DNA of 64,000 nt from Cricetomys ansorgei (GCA_026225945.1 JAMJFZ010003581.1:8250501-8314500), one strand, 5' to 3'. Counted from the stretch's first letter, positions 33,177 to 43,239 are shown. Made by a program: numbers and translations. The notes: generated from the letters alone by a model not told the origin.

Positions 33177-35289
33177 TCTCTGTACAGTCGGTAGGTGGGA
33201 ACTGACAGTGAAGACCTACTAAAGACTCAGCACAGATCAGGAGTCTTTGATATTGGAGGTTCAGGAGAAAGCCTCCTTCCTCCTAAACGAGCTCAAAGCA
33301 GCTTCAGAAAGAAACATCTGTGCTGTAAGTCCCTACAGCTAAGGGCTAAGGTACTACAGAAAAAGACTGGTGAAAAGAGTCACCTGCTGGCATTTCAACC
33401 AAGTCTGCTCTACAGCCCAAAGACCATTCCTAAGGGAGAGGGAAAATGGCTCCCTCCCACCTTGGTCCTTTCTCTTCCATCAGGTACTAGGAATGACAAT
33501 TCTAGCACTTCTCTGTTTCCACAGATGTCACTGACCTAATGCAAAGGACTTCCCACAAGGCTAGAGATGGGGAACAAAGGAGGTAGGGGTACAAATACTG
33601 GCATCTCCTTATATACATCACTAAGGCAGGTAAAGCCAAACATCTTAACAGATGCTACAGATACCAGAGGGCCACAGGCTAAGCAAGAGCCTGTGGCCAG
33701 CTGTAGAGCACATGTCTGTGAGGTTATGATTGACAGGAGTGTCGCTCCAGTCTTACCCTCCAAGCACTGGAACATGGCCCTGAGAAGCCTCTTAGAATGG
33801 AGGACAGCAAACAGACAGAAGGCAGATGCTGAGCAGAGCACGTCCTCTGCCTTCTCATTAAGCCATCACGTTAAATAATAACAAGGGTCCAGGAGCAAGA
33901 AACAGATTCATTGGTAAGGAGGAAGGGCTTTTGTGGCTGACAAGAACCTTGTCTTTAAGCTTTACAATCACTGTGTAAGGGAGACAGGTTTTAACCGGGT
34001 CTTCAATGATGGAGAAACTGAGGCTGCTGTCAGTCTTCAATGAGACAGGGCAAGGAATGGGACACATTCGTCTCCAGAACCTTAAGGGAGAGCACAATGG
34101 GAGGGAAGGAGAGTGGCTGACAGCAGGACCAGCAGAGTGTGGACACCAACCCCATCCCAGCTTCTTCCTGGCAAACCCAACAGCCTGGCCAAAGGCATGC
34201 ATCCAGCCCAGACCTGGCCACCACAAGAATGTCCCCAGCCAAACAGGACCTGTGTCAGTAACAGAGGGGAGATACGGGTAGATGCAGGGGTAGATAGGCA
34301 ACTTTTAAAAAGCTTTTTAAAAGCTTCTTAATATCCCTCAGAAGGCAGATTACCCAGGAGGGAGAGGTTCTCAGGACCTGGGGACTACGGTGAGAGTGTG
34401 GGGAGTCACGGGTCAGGTCGCATATGGTGCTCTCGAGACAAGATACAGCACAGCAAACCCATACTCAGTTTCCTCCAGTCCTTCACACTTTCCAGTATCA
34501 CCGTTTTTCTCACTTTGTAGTAGGGAGTCCTTCCCATCAGCCCCTTGGATCCCCTTCGTGGTTTACACAGACAGTTCTGAGGCCTACACCAGCTCTCTGC
34601 TGAATTTAGGGTCTCATTCTCTTCCCACCCCACATCCCTGAAGCCACAGGAGAATCACCTCTCACCTATAAGCAAAGGGGATCCTAGCTCCTCTCCTTGC
34701 TCCTGCAAAGGGAAAGAGGCTCTATGTCCAATTCACACATGGATCTACAGGGACAGTCCAAAGTGCCAAACGATATCTTAAAACTAGTCCTTTAGGTCAT
34801 AGAGAGGTTGGTCATAAAAGACCCCCACTGGGATGGAGCCAGGGCCACATAAGAACACCTGGAGCAAGCTCCAGAGGTTAAAATAAAGAACACCCAGAAA
34901 GTTACAAGAGAGGTACAGAAAAGTTAGGGTCCCTCCCACAAGAAGAACCCAGAAGATCTGGCGGCCCTGACTTGGGAGAAGGGGGGCAGGGGTTGTGCAA
35001 TTACTGCGGGTCTGGGAGTCTCCCAGCTTGGCATCGGGATGCCAGAAAGGAAACCCCAATCGTGGGGCCAGGAAGGCAATGCTGCAATTGGTTCCAGGCC
35101 AGGCATGGGTTTCAGGGATGCAGGGAGAGAGTTGCAGGATACAGTGGATGCCCAAGGGGGCGACAGAGCATGGCAAGGCCCGCACAGCGAGAAGCTGGGG
35201 GTGCTGTCTGGACTGTCCCAAGTCCAGGCCAGGGTGGAAGGAGTGCACAAAGCCAGAGGTGCAGATAACGTGTGGGACAGCCAGGCTCG
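33177..35289. other. Promoter-proximal intron 1, repeat-poor
   Basis: 2.1 kb next to exon 1 without SINEs. A 22-bp perfect palindrome lies at 34302-34323. Frames up to 189 codons from 34784 onward result from rising GC content. Confidence 0.55.
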
Positions 35290-35380
35290 CTCCAGCCCAG
35301 ACGAAGTCCGGGAATCCCTGTCTGCGCCGCGGTGCACCGGACATAGGACCGCCTGCCCCTGCAGCAACCCCTCCCCGCTC

Positions 35381-35390
35381 TACTCACCTC
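35381..35390 (-). other. Tram2: Splice donor of Tram2 exon 1
   Basis: Read on the minus strand this is GAG|GTGAGTA, a near-perfect U1 donor. The exon ends on a complete glutamate codon, so exon 2 should begin with a full codon. Family knowledge predicts valine then threonine. Confidence 0.93.
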
Positions 35391-35507
35391 GAACATAAGC
35401 CCGATGAGGACGCACAGCACCAAGCAGAAGCCGATGTCCGCATGGTTGTGAATGACGAACTCCTGGCTGAAGAGCGGGTAACTTTTAGTCCGCCTACGGA
35501 AAGCCAT
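35388..35507 (-). CDS. Tram2: TRAM2, coding part of exon 1 (N-terminal 40 residues)
   Basis: TRAM2 is a multi-pass endoplasmic reticulum membrane protein of the TRAM/LAG1 (TLC-domain) family. It is associated with the Sec61 translocon and is linked in the literature to collagen I synthesis. The exon begins MAFRRRTKSYPLFSQEF and continues with NHADIGFCLVLCVLIGLMFE, which matches the TRAM2 N-terminus as I know it and differs from TRAM1, which starts MAIRKKSTK. A basic cytosolic start (RRRTK) is followed by the beginning of the first membrane segment from about residue 26. The ATG has G at -3 and G at +4, a strong Kozak context, and is the first in-frame ATG in the open frame. The coding part is exactly 40 codons and ends in phase 0 at GAG|GTGAGTA. 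The remaining exons must lie at lower coordinates beyond the window. The gene assignment is very likely; the transcript start is not determined. Confidence 0.96.
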
Positions 35508-35628
35508 GACAGCGGGCGTGCACTGCCTGCGGGGGCCCGCGCCCTCGCTCAGCAGTCGCAGTGAAAACTTCTCCGGCCCGGCACGGCCCGCCCGCCAGCC
35601 CCGCTGCCCAGCGCGGAACAACTTCGGG

Positions 35629-35840
35629 CCCCGCCCCCTTCCTCCGCCCGCCCGGCCCCGCCCCCGGCCACAGCCCGCTCCCCGCAGCGGCGGCACTGGC
35701 GCAGGCCTCTGGCCACGCCCCCTTCCTCCGTCCGCTCCGCCCTCAGGCCGCAAAGGCGCGCGCTTCTGACCACGCCCCCTTCCTCCCTCCGTCCCGCCCC
35801 CAAGTCCCAGAGGCAAGCGCCACCAACCACGCCCCCCAAG
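35629..35840. repeat. Degenerate 57-bp tandem repeat carrying GC/CACCC boxes in the Tram2 promoter
   Basis: The motif CCACGCCCCCTTCCTCC begins at 35713 and again at 35770, and its partial form CCACGCCCCC begins at 35827, giving two spacings of exactly 57 bp. A related copy, CCCCGCCCCCTTCCTCC, begins at 35629, 84 bp before the first, as though 27 bp had been inserted. After each box comes a second GC-rich box (CCGCCCG, CCGCTCCGCCC, CCGTCCCGCCCC) and then an AGGC/CAAGCGC-like tail. This looks like an old promoter duplication that multiplied Sp/KLF-type sites. Confidence 0.8.
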
Positions 35841-36165
35841 CGAGCGGGGCTCAGTTAACCCTCGCGCGGCCTTGGCCACGGCGGGTTGCGGGTTTCATGG
35901 CCGGGGCTCACTCAGCGGAGACGCGGGAATGGGAGCCTCGTCCTCCGGCTCCAGGGGGAGGCGGCGCCCGCGCGGCCGGACAGGAAGCGGGCCGGGATCC
36001 CACTCCTCCCGCCCAGCTTCCTCCTCAGGGAGGGCTGGGAGCGGGAAGCTCCACGCCGGCCTCCTCGCTGGCCAGGCCTTGGCCGGACCGGTGTAGGAGG
36101 GTTTGCACCGGGCTGCGTTCAGCCGCTCAGCCCGCCGGCTGCTCCCCAAAGGCCCTGCGCCCGGT

Positions 36166-36730
36166 AGAGCTTACTTTGCAGTGGAGGTGCAGGTACCCAG
36201 GTTTGACTCCCAGACTTAAAGGCCAGGTGATAGCCTGAATTAGTTTTCCAAGACTCTCCCAAACTCTACTAAGTCAGTTTATCAGAAATCGAAGAATAAA
36301 CATTGAAGAAATAAAAAGGAGCTTTCTCATCCAAACTTTCCATTTAATATTAAGTTGAAAAAATACTTCCGGAAGGACAAAAGGTCTTTTTAAACAAATT
36401 ATACTAGCAAATATTGGATTTAATCTTGCCAGTAATGAAGGAACAACTAATCACTTCTAAATGCACAGAAATGCAAAATGAACAAAGAACTGTTTAATTT
36501 CTTTTTTAAAATTAGGTCCACAGTTATTTCACTTCTGAGTAAATATGCGTTTGCAAAAATGGCAAAGTCTGAGCATAATTGGAGCTGAATGGAGTTCCTA
36601 GAGAAGTTTTCTTCCTATATTCTATACTGTTCATTATTTAGCATACAGCCCTGGGTCTTCTAACTCCCAGGAAAACGGAAAGGCATTTCAATGGCTATAT
36701 TGTACCAATCCTTGTTTAATTTCAAGACTG
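36166..36730. other. AT-rich flank just upstream of the Tram2 CpG island
   Basis: Composition drops abruptly from GC-rich to AT-rich at about 36230. No repeat or coding signal was recognised. Confidence 0.5.
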
Positions 36731-37097
36731 ACACATTGTGTGTGTGTGTGTGTGTGTGGTTTGTGATGTATAGGAAGGTGCTCATGCACGAGCTCCCACA
36801 TTAATGTACTTTCATGCAGGCATCAGCTCCATGTGGAGGTCAGAGGTCAACCTCAGGTGTCAGTCCTCACCTTCCACCTTGTCTGAACCAAGGTTTCTTT
36901 TTGTTGACTTTTCCACTGGGCAGGCCAGGCTAGCGGCTCCTCTCTCCTCTCGCTTCTGGATACTCTTCTGTCTCCACCTCCCATCACCCAATCCAAGCAC
37001 TCCTGCTGTATGGCCAACATGCTTTCTGGGCATTCAGACTCAGGCCCTCTTGCTTGCATAGCTTGTGCTTTCACTCACTAAGCCATCTCTGCAGTCA
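36731..37097 (-). mobile_element. Composite tRNA-derived rodent SINE (B4-like), antisense
   Basis: A GT array (36737-36758) as tail, then ATGTGGAGGTCAGAGGTCAA, CAGGCCAGGCTAGCGGCTC, TCTGTCTCCACCTCCCATCA, CCTCTTGCTTGCATAGCTTG and CACTAAGCCATCTCTGCAGT. It is a long copy of the family also at 8553 and 27840. Confidence 0.78.
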
Positions 37098-37769
37098 AGA
37101 GTCCTCTGAAATGTGGCCCCCAGCCTTGTGAAGAACAAAAAGATTAAGAACTCTGGAGCACCTTGACTTTCTGTGTAGAAATGTTCGAATGGTCAACTTG
37201 CAGCCATGCTAGTTAGTCTAAGTCCTGGGACACTGAGTTCTTAAAAGTGAAAACTGGAATCCTCGTATTTAAAATGGTACAGCATAACTGTCCCCCACAT
37301 TTCACAATTTAGATATAAGATATAACAATTAGATATAAGATTCTAAGGTGCATTTGTATCACATTGGCACCTGCAGAGTAAGTACTAGAAGCCTCCTTCA
37401 GCCATCACAGCCACCTCTAAGTCCAAGTTGCCCAGGCCATCTTTAGTACAAACGATGGGTTACACATTCCCCAGTATTTTCAACGCACAAGCTTAGTTCT
37501 AAGAATTCATGGCATCCCACATTTTGCAGAAAATTTGTAAGACCATTTAAACCCTTCTTATTCACTCAGAGTCCTGTAAAAATTATCTCAGAATTTTTCT
37601 CACCAGTCCCTGTCTCCATCATTCTACACGTGACCTGCACATATCACCATGTATTTCCCTGCCTCTGTTATACTACTGTTTGTGTAGTAACATTCCATTT
37701 GGAATGTCCGTGGGCACCTACCATGTGGCAGACGCAGCTAGTTACTGGAACAAAGACATATGACAACCC
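37098..37769. other. Flanking sequence, no recognised element
   Basis: AT-rich. A small direct duplication of TTAGATATAAGAT occurs at about 37310 and 37327. Confidence 0.5.
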
Positions 37770-38285
37770 AGGTGTGGTAGTTGTATATGTCTTCAGATCC
37801 AACTAATTCCTTTTCCTTCAATGTGGGTAAGCTTCCACTGAATGTGGGCTAGGCTTAGTAGGGCAACTTCTAACAGAAAATGGAATAAGTGATGGATATT
37901 TTTTACCTCTAATACTAATTTCTAAAAGGCCTTTGAGTTTCTCCTTCAACTTGGATCAGCCTCTTTGGGAGAACTCAGGTGCCATATTTTGTGAATACTT
38001 AAAGACAGACAGTAGAATTGAACGGCAATGTCTGAGACCTCTTGCCAGCAACCGACACTGACTTCAAGCCTGTGAGGGAGCAACTTTAGAAGCAGATCGT
38101 CTAACCCTATGTGTCCTGTAGCTGACCTCTTGACCACAGCCTGTAAACCATCTTGAGCTAGAACCAGCCAGGTTTAAGCCACACCTAAGTTCCTGACCCA
38201 CTGCAATGATAAGATAATAAGAATCTGATATCTTAAGCTACTGGATCTTGCTATTTGTTTTGTAGCAAGAAGTAACTAGTACACA
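37770..38285 (+). mobile_element. MLT1-like MaLR LTR, plus orientation
   Basis: Starts TGTGGTAGTTGTATATGTC and ends GCAAGAAGTAACTAGTACAC. Near the end, AGATAATAAGAATCTGATAT and CTTAAGCTACTGGAT mirror the MLT1 '...gataataaa...ttaagccactaa...' ending. The middle is diverged. Confidence 0.6.
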
Positions 38286-38481
38286 TTATTGAAGCTAACA
38301 GTATTTTATATGAAACAAAGACATCATTACAATTCAATAGAGTGGCAGTGGCTCTAATAATTTGAAATATGTACACTATGAGTATAAAGAAAAGATGACT
38401 ATTTAGATTATAGTCTAGGAAAAGAGGAAATTTGGGCTGGGCCTTTATGGACAGTAAAGTAAAATTACTGATAGAATGCAG

Positions 38482-38592
38482 GCTGTGTATGGAGGTGCAC
38501 ACCTGTTATCCAGTACTCTGGAGGCTGAAGCAGGAAGTCTGAGGTTCAAGACTAGCCTGGACTACTTAGTTAGACTTTCACTCAAAACAAAC
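38482..38592 (+). mobile_element. B1 SINE, sense
   Basis: GGTGCACACCTGTTATCCAG, ACTCTGGAGGCTGAAGCAGG, AGGTTCAAGACTAGCCTGGA and an A-rich end. Confidence 0.82.
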
Positions 38593-38714
38593 AAGGTTGC
38601 AGGGGTGGAAACAGGGAGATAAAGTTGGAGAGAATGGAGGTAGATTTTTAAGAGGTTCTGAGAACCATGATAAGGATTGTGACTTTATTCTAAAACAATG
38701 GAGAATTTTTAAAT

Positions 38715-38848
38715 ATGCCTGTATCCCTGCACTGAAGAAGCTAAGGAAGAAGGATTGCTATGAGTTTGAGGCCAGACTGAGCTCCTCAGTGCATTCTAGG
38801 CTAGATGGAGTTACTGAGTGAGAACCTAGCTCAAACAAATAAATTGTT
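38715..38848 (+). mobile_element. B1-family SINE, sense (old)
   Basis: TGTATCCCTGCACTGAAGAA, AAGGATTGCTATGAGTTTGA, GGCCAGACTGAGCTC and GAGTGAGAACCTAGCTCAAA. Confidence 0.68.
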
Positions 38849-39289
38849 AAAAAACAAAAACAAAAACCCACTGATACAGAATGGGGCCCTCAGAGAGGGC
38901 AGACATGTAGTTTCCCCAAAGGTGGAGTCAATCATAACCCTTCACACTTGCACTGCATTTCACTGGTGCCCTCTGGCAAAGGAAGGCAGTGATTGGCAAC
39001 CTCTTCCTACGGTTGTTCCAAGACACTTGGATGACCATGGTCCACATAATTAGCGGTAGCTGAACCTGGACTCAGACGGCTGAGTCAGTCTCTCAGTACC
39101 TGGTTCCAGGGGTGGACCACACTGTTGCTTGTGGAACGTACTGGGTGAGCTCCAGGGATTCCACTGTACTGATCCAGTGATGGCTGCCAACAATTTGAGT
39201 GCATCAAAGGTTATCTAATCATCCCTCTAGAGCTCTGGAATATCACAGAAGAGGGCGTGAAAAGAATGTAAGAGTTGAGGTTGGGCAGA
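38849..39289. other. Flanking sequence, no recognised element
   Basis: Unique-looking sequence with no repeat or coding signal. Confidence 0.45.
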
Positions 39290-39735
39290 AAAAGTTATTT
39301 TCTGGGTATGACATAGCAGTTGTACTCATGAATTTGCCACAGCCTTGGTTATCTGCATAAGACCTGCACAAGACTGGACCGGTCGCCATTTCACTACGGA
39401 TGGGGGAGGGGGCCATGAGACCTCACTCCTCCCAGAGGGACTATTTGCAACTAATGGTAGTTGGAGGAGGGGTGTCACTTTCTACAGTGGTGTAGCCACT
39501 GATATGTTGCCTTAGTTGCAGGAAGTAACCTCCCAGCCAGGCTCAGCAAACAGCTCTTATTAAACCTAGGGGGCCACATGCAAAAAGAAGACTCAACAGC
39601 AGCGGGAGGATTTGCTAGGAAGAAGGGCTCCAGCAGGAGAGAAAGAAGGATGAGGGAGGGGAATAAAGGGTAAATCGACTAAAATCGATTACATAAATTC
39701 ATGAAACTGTCAAATAATAAAACAATTAAAGGTTA
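39290..39735 (+). mobile_element. Rodent L1 (Lx-like) 3' UTR fragment, sense
   Basis: ATAAGACCTGCACAAGACTG, ATGGGGGAGGGGGCCATGAG, GGGACTATTTGCAACTAATG, AGGGGGCCACATGCAAAAAG and TCATGAAACTGTCAAATAAT follow the 3' UTR of older rodent L1. No ORF2 sequence precedes it, as in a 5'-truncated insertion. Confidence 0.8.
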
Positions 39736-39994
39736 TCTGAATTGGACTGATTTCACTTTCCACAAGAGACCTGATGCCAAACCCTGTGTCTTTGTTGTCT
39801 TGGTGCCTGTGTTCTGCATCCCTTTGCCTAAAAGGTAAGCATCCTTCAAGACAGCTTTACTGCTTCCTTTATTAAGTTTCATGTACCAGTCTGGAGGCAT
39901 CTACACACCTTGTACTTACCTCCCAGGTAGCACCAATTACTCCTGCATTAGGTGTGCATGCCTCTGAATTTCACCCCACACTGGATGCTGTGAA

Positions 39995-40415
39995 TGGTTT
40001 GGATATGAAGTATCCCTCAAGAGCTCTCATAGCTAAGGCTTGGGCCACTGCTGTCACAGAGAGAGGTGATTGGATCATGAGGATGGTAGCTACATTAGTG
40101 GGTTAATCTACTAAAGAGCTCAAACCAGGATAGGATATTCAGAGGTCAGACTAGTTGGAAACATTAAGTCATCAAGGGCACGAATGTAAGGGCCTATCTT
40201 CCACCTGGACAATTACTGCTTGCTTGCTTCCTGCTTCCAATGGCCGTGGGGTGAACAGCTTTGATTCACCACAGCTATTCACCATGATTTTCTGCCTCAC
40301 CACAGTCACAGAATCAATAGAGCCTTCCAGCCATTGGCTGAAACTCGCTGGAAGCAGGATCCTAATCAGACCTTCCTCCTTTGACTTCATTCTTGCAGTT
40401 ATTTAGTCATGGGGA
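39995..40415 (+). mobile_element. MaLR-type LTR, plus orientation
   Basis: TGGTTTGGATATGAAGTATC, GCTAAGGCTTGGGCCACTG, CATGATTTTCTGCCTCACCA, ATTGGCTGAAACTCGCTGG and CTTCCTCCTTTGACTTCATT. The left two thirds and the right end are preserved; the part holding the polyadenylation signal is diverged. Confidence 0.6.
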
Positions 40416-40603
40416 CAAAAAGGTGACAGGGCAAGAATCCCACCCTACATGGCTGTCACACTGATATACAGCCAAGCACTGGAGTCACACATCTGTGTAT
40501 CAAGTGTTGGTTGAATTCATGATTGAATGAGAGATGCTTCTGCTCTGGACTCTGTAAATATGTATCACTACTTCTAGCCATGTCTACGTGGAGCACAACA
40601 TGC

Positions 40604-40678
40604 TTCTTTCTTCCTCCCTCCCTCCCTTTCTTTCTTCTTTCCTTCTTTTCTTTTCTGTTTTTTCTTTTTCTTTTTTTC
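40604..40678. repeat. Pyrimidine tract (CCCT/CTTT/TTTTC units)
   Basis: Expanded T-rich tail of the antisense B1 that follows. Confidence 0.9.
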
Positions 40679-40822
40679 AGACAAGGTCTCACCATGTACT
40701 CTGGCTATCCTGGAACTCACTCTGTAGATCAGGCTGGCCTAGAACTCACAGAGATCCATCTGCCACTGCCTCTCAAGAGCTAATCAAGGGATTAAAGGCA
40801 TGTACCACCACATCCAGCTGCA
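40678..40822 (-). mobile_element. B1 SINE, antisense, well preserved
   Basis: CAGACAAGGTCTCACCATGT, ACTCTGGCTATCCTGGAACT, GTAGATCAGGCTGGCCTAGA, CTCACAGAGATCCATCTGCC and GGGATTAAAGGCATGTACCA. The 'cacagagatc' variant is present. Confidence 0.94.
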
Positions 40823-41654
40823 CAACATGCTTTTTTGTTGATGAAGGTTTTATGTCAGTTGGCTGTAACTGTAGGTTCCTCCCAAAAGAGGAAAATGTAT
40901 TTCCTCACAGAACAAGAAGTCAGGAGTCAGTTCATTCCCAGGAATAAATAATGTATATAAGATCAGAGTCTCACCATTTTTCCATTTTGGAACATGATGT
41001 TTCTGTCTCAAGCTTCTCCATTATGGTTACAAAGTAGCTACAACAGCTCCAGGTATTCTGTCCTTTCACAAAGGGTAACACAAACAATAAGGCTCAACAT
41101 TCAGACAAGAAAGGAAGGGGTAATTTGAGGAGTGAAGGGAACTTACCCAGGAATGCCAGACTTCTCATTACCCATTGGCCAGAATTGTATTCCAAATTCA
41201 CTCCTAAAACAAGTATTGCCAGACTTGATTGAAGTCTCTAAGAATGTGTCCTCATAGAGCCTGAAATGTCCAGCTTCCTTTGAAGGAACTCCACAGTCTG
41301 CAGGCCCTCCTACCCAAAGTAATAAAACTTAGGGCAACTAATGACACAAGGATCAGAGGGTTTTGGGAGTGGTCATCTCCCAGGACAGGTAATAAGGGTT
41401 TGTAAATAGGAATGTAAAAGATTTTTAAACAATCATAAGCCTGTAAATGCAATGTAATTCTTGAACTAATTTGGAGTAGAAGAGAGATTGTATTAGAACA
41501 CTGGAGAAATCCACATAAAGTCTGCAGTTTGATTAATCATTTTGTTCAAGTATTAGTATCTGTTTTGACTAATGTACCATGACTGTGTAAACCTAAAGAA
41601 AGACATATGAGAACTCTCCATACTATTTTTCCAACTTTCTTTTGATTTTATTTT
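40823..41654. other. Flanking sequence, no recognised element
   Basis: Unique-looking, AT-moderate sequence with no clear repeat. Confidence 0.45.
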
Positions 41655-41775
41655 TGGGTTGGTTTGGTTTGTGAGACGGAGTTCTACCGTCTGGTCTAGG
41701 TGGGCCAGGAACTCATCATGGTTCAGCTTCCTCTGGCCCTGGGATTCCATGTGTCCACCACCACACCTGGCCCTC
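41655..41775 (-). mobile_element. B1 SINE, antisense (diverged)
   Basis: GGTTGGTTTGGTTTGTGAGA, CTGGTCTAGGTGGGCCAGGA, CTCTGGCCCTGGGATTCCAT and CCACCACCACACCTGGCC. Confidence 0.72.
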
Positions 41776-43202
41776 AGTAGTGTTGACCCTCTGAGTCAGT
41801 ACATAGTATTACGCATCCTTTAATAAGCACTGCACTCTGTACCCATTTTAATCCCAAGACGATGAGTCACACGGTCAGCTGCTCCTATGTGTAGTCTCAA
41901 ATGTCCGCATTCGCTCGCACCTAATCAGAATTATCCGGTTTTGTTTGCGCAGTTTGTGCCTCTTCCATCTCTGTGCTACCACATTTTCTCACGTTTCAGT
42001 TGCCTGTTGAAGAAGCAGAATTGACACTAGTTCTCTCCATTCTGTGTGACTCAAACTTTTATTTGAAGTCAAGTTTCTATTACTAAATGTTGCTTCTGTA
42101 ATTCTTTTGTCACATCATAGACAGAAGCAGGGCGTTCGTTATGACCTGTTCCAGGTGCCAAACAGACTACGTATAAGAGGACGTAAATTAAGAGCCTGTG
42201 TAATAGAAGTTTCCTGAATGATCATGCATTCACCCTCTCACTTTAGAGACAGAAAAAGGAGGACCCAGAAATTTGCAGTGACTGATAAGGATCTGGAGAG
42301 GTGGCTGACTACAGGACGCCCTGCAATCCGGCATGTTGCTCTGGCACAAGCTGCATCCGGAGCTGACTCTCCTAACAGTCAAGGAACCACTCAGACAAAG
42401 GAACTTCCTGTCTAGCACAGCCCAGCGACTCAGTACCAGACTAACACATGGGAAACAGTTCTGATGGCTCCAGGGCTCTAACCACTGCACTCATTTCCCT
42501 TTTCCAGATGAATAGTGACGCTCTGCCTGACTTTCAGATGGGAAGAGGGTTGCATCTTTAGAAAGCGATGAAACTCTCTGCATTAGAGATGAGTAAATTT
42601 CAGAACTCCCACCACCAGAAAAATACTAATGCACATCTGCGAAGCCAGGCAACAATTCCAGGCACTGAGTTCTCTAGCTTATGGGGTAAATTTTTGGAGA
42701 GCTTAAACCTGCCCAATAAACTGCTTATCTTCACGTTTTCTACATATGGGGAGAAAGTAATAAATGATCAGAAAGTAATAAGTAAATTACGATGAAGGGG
42801 GAACGGGCTGTCACGCTGAGGAAAAGCTGCAGTAAGAGTTCCCTTAGAAGAGCTGCCCTGACAAACGTGACTGCCGGGCCAGGCATCTCTGAGCAGCTTG
42901 CTTTTAGACCGCAGGGAAACTGCGATGCTATCTCGATTAAAGTTAAGCGTCTCCATGGACTTTTGTTGCCACCTCTCCACATTTATCCCATCATCTCTGC
43001 TCTCACTTTGCCTCTGCCCAGTGCGGGGGAAATCTTCCATTGTGGGCACTCTGTGCAAACTACCAGGCTCTGTTTTGCATGCATACCTTTAATAGTGATT
43101 AGTTAGGTATATCCTGACAGCCACTGGATCAGTAGCTGACTTCCTGCCCCATTCTTGGAAAGATGATAGGTAAATGAATAAGTGGATAAACAAATTCATA
43201 GA
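41776..43202. other. Flanking sequence, 1.4 kb without recognised repeats
   Basis: Ordinary composition. Overlapping open frames at 42740-43106 on both strands have no recognisable domain. Confidence 0.5.
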
Positions 43203-43239
43203 AGGTAGATAGACAGATAGATAGACAGATAGATAGGTA
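43203..43239. repeat. (GATA)n microsatellite
   Basis: GATA/GACA units, a type of tetranucleotide repeat that is often polymorphic. Confidence 0.93.

Larger units (their letters stand above)
1..35387 (-). other. Tram2: Tram2 intron 1 (partial; acceptor not in window)
   Basis: Everything left of the exon 1 donor is read as intron 1. I looked on the minus strand for the expected continuation of TRAM2 (the segment with FLFILPQYN and later the TLC-domain exons) and saw nothing similar, so the acceptor is probably beyond position 1. Human TRAM2 spans roughly 80 kb, so an intron of more than 35 kb is plausible. The interval holds SINEs, MIR and L1M fossils, LTR fragments and microsatellites, listed separately. 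A nested gene or unannotated alternative exon cannot be excluded from sequence alone. Confidence 0.85.
35290..36165. promoter_or_regulatory. Tram2: CpG-island promoter of Tram2, possibly bidirectional
   Basis: About 0.9 kb is very GC-rich with frequent CpG, in contrast to the AT-rich sequence to its right. It contains Tram2 exon 1 and its upstream region. Many GC boxes (CCGCCCC) and CACCC-type boxes (CCACGCCCCC) are present, and I see no TATA box near the expected start. This is typical of a broadly expressed housekeeping-type promoter with dispersed starts and Sp/KLF factor input. The portion from 35880 to 36165 has no assigned transcript and could serve a divergent plus-strand RNA. Human TRAM2 has such a neighbour (TRAM2-AS1). 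Confidence 0.9.

Noticed and set aside
34784..35344. 186-codon minus-strand frame just downstream of exon 1
   Set aside because: It lies past the exon 1 donor and does not resemble TRAM2 exon 2; an intron-retention product would not match known TRAM2.
1..35387. Strand bias of B1 insertions relative to Tram2
   Set aside because: About as many B1 copies lie sense as antisense to the gene (roughly eight and nine), so there is no sign of orientation selection.
35112..35879. 255-codon minus-strand frame through the CpG island
   Set aside because: Only the 40 codons from 35507 to 35388 match TRAM2. The frame's first codon at 35879 is GTG, and the part past 35388 lies beyond a consensus splice donor, so the full-length frame is not a gene.
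35561..36238. 225-codon plus-strand frame in the CpG island
   Set aside because: Starts at GTG, is Pro/Ala/Arg-rich as expected for GC-rich DNA, and overlaps the promoter. No domain or splice support.
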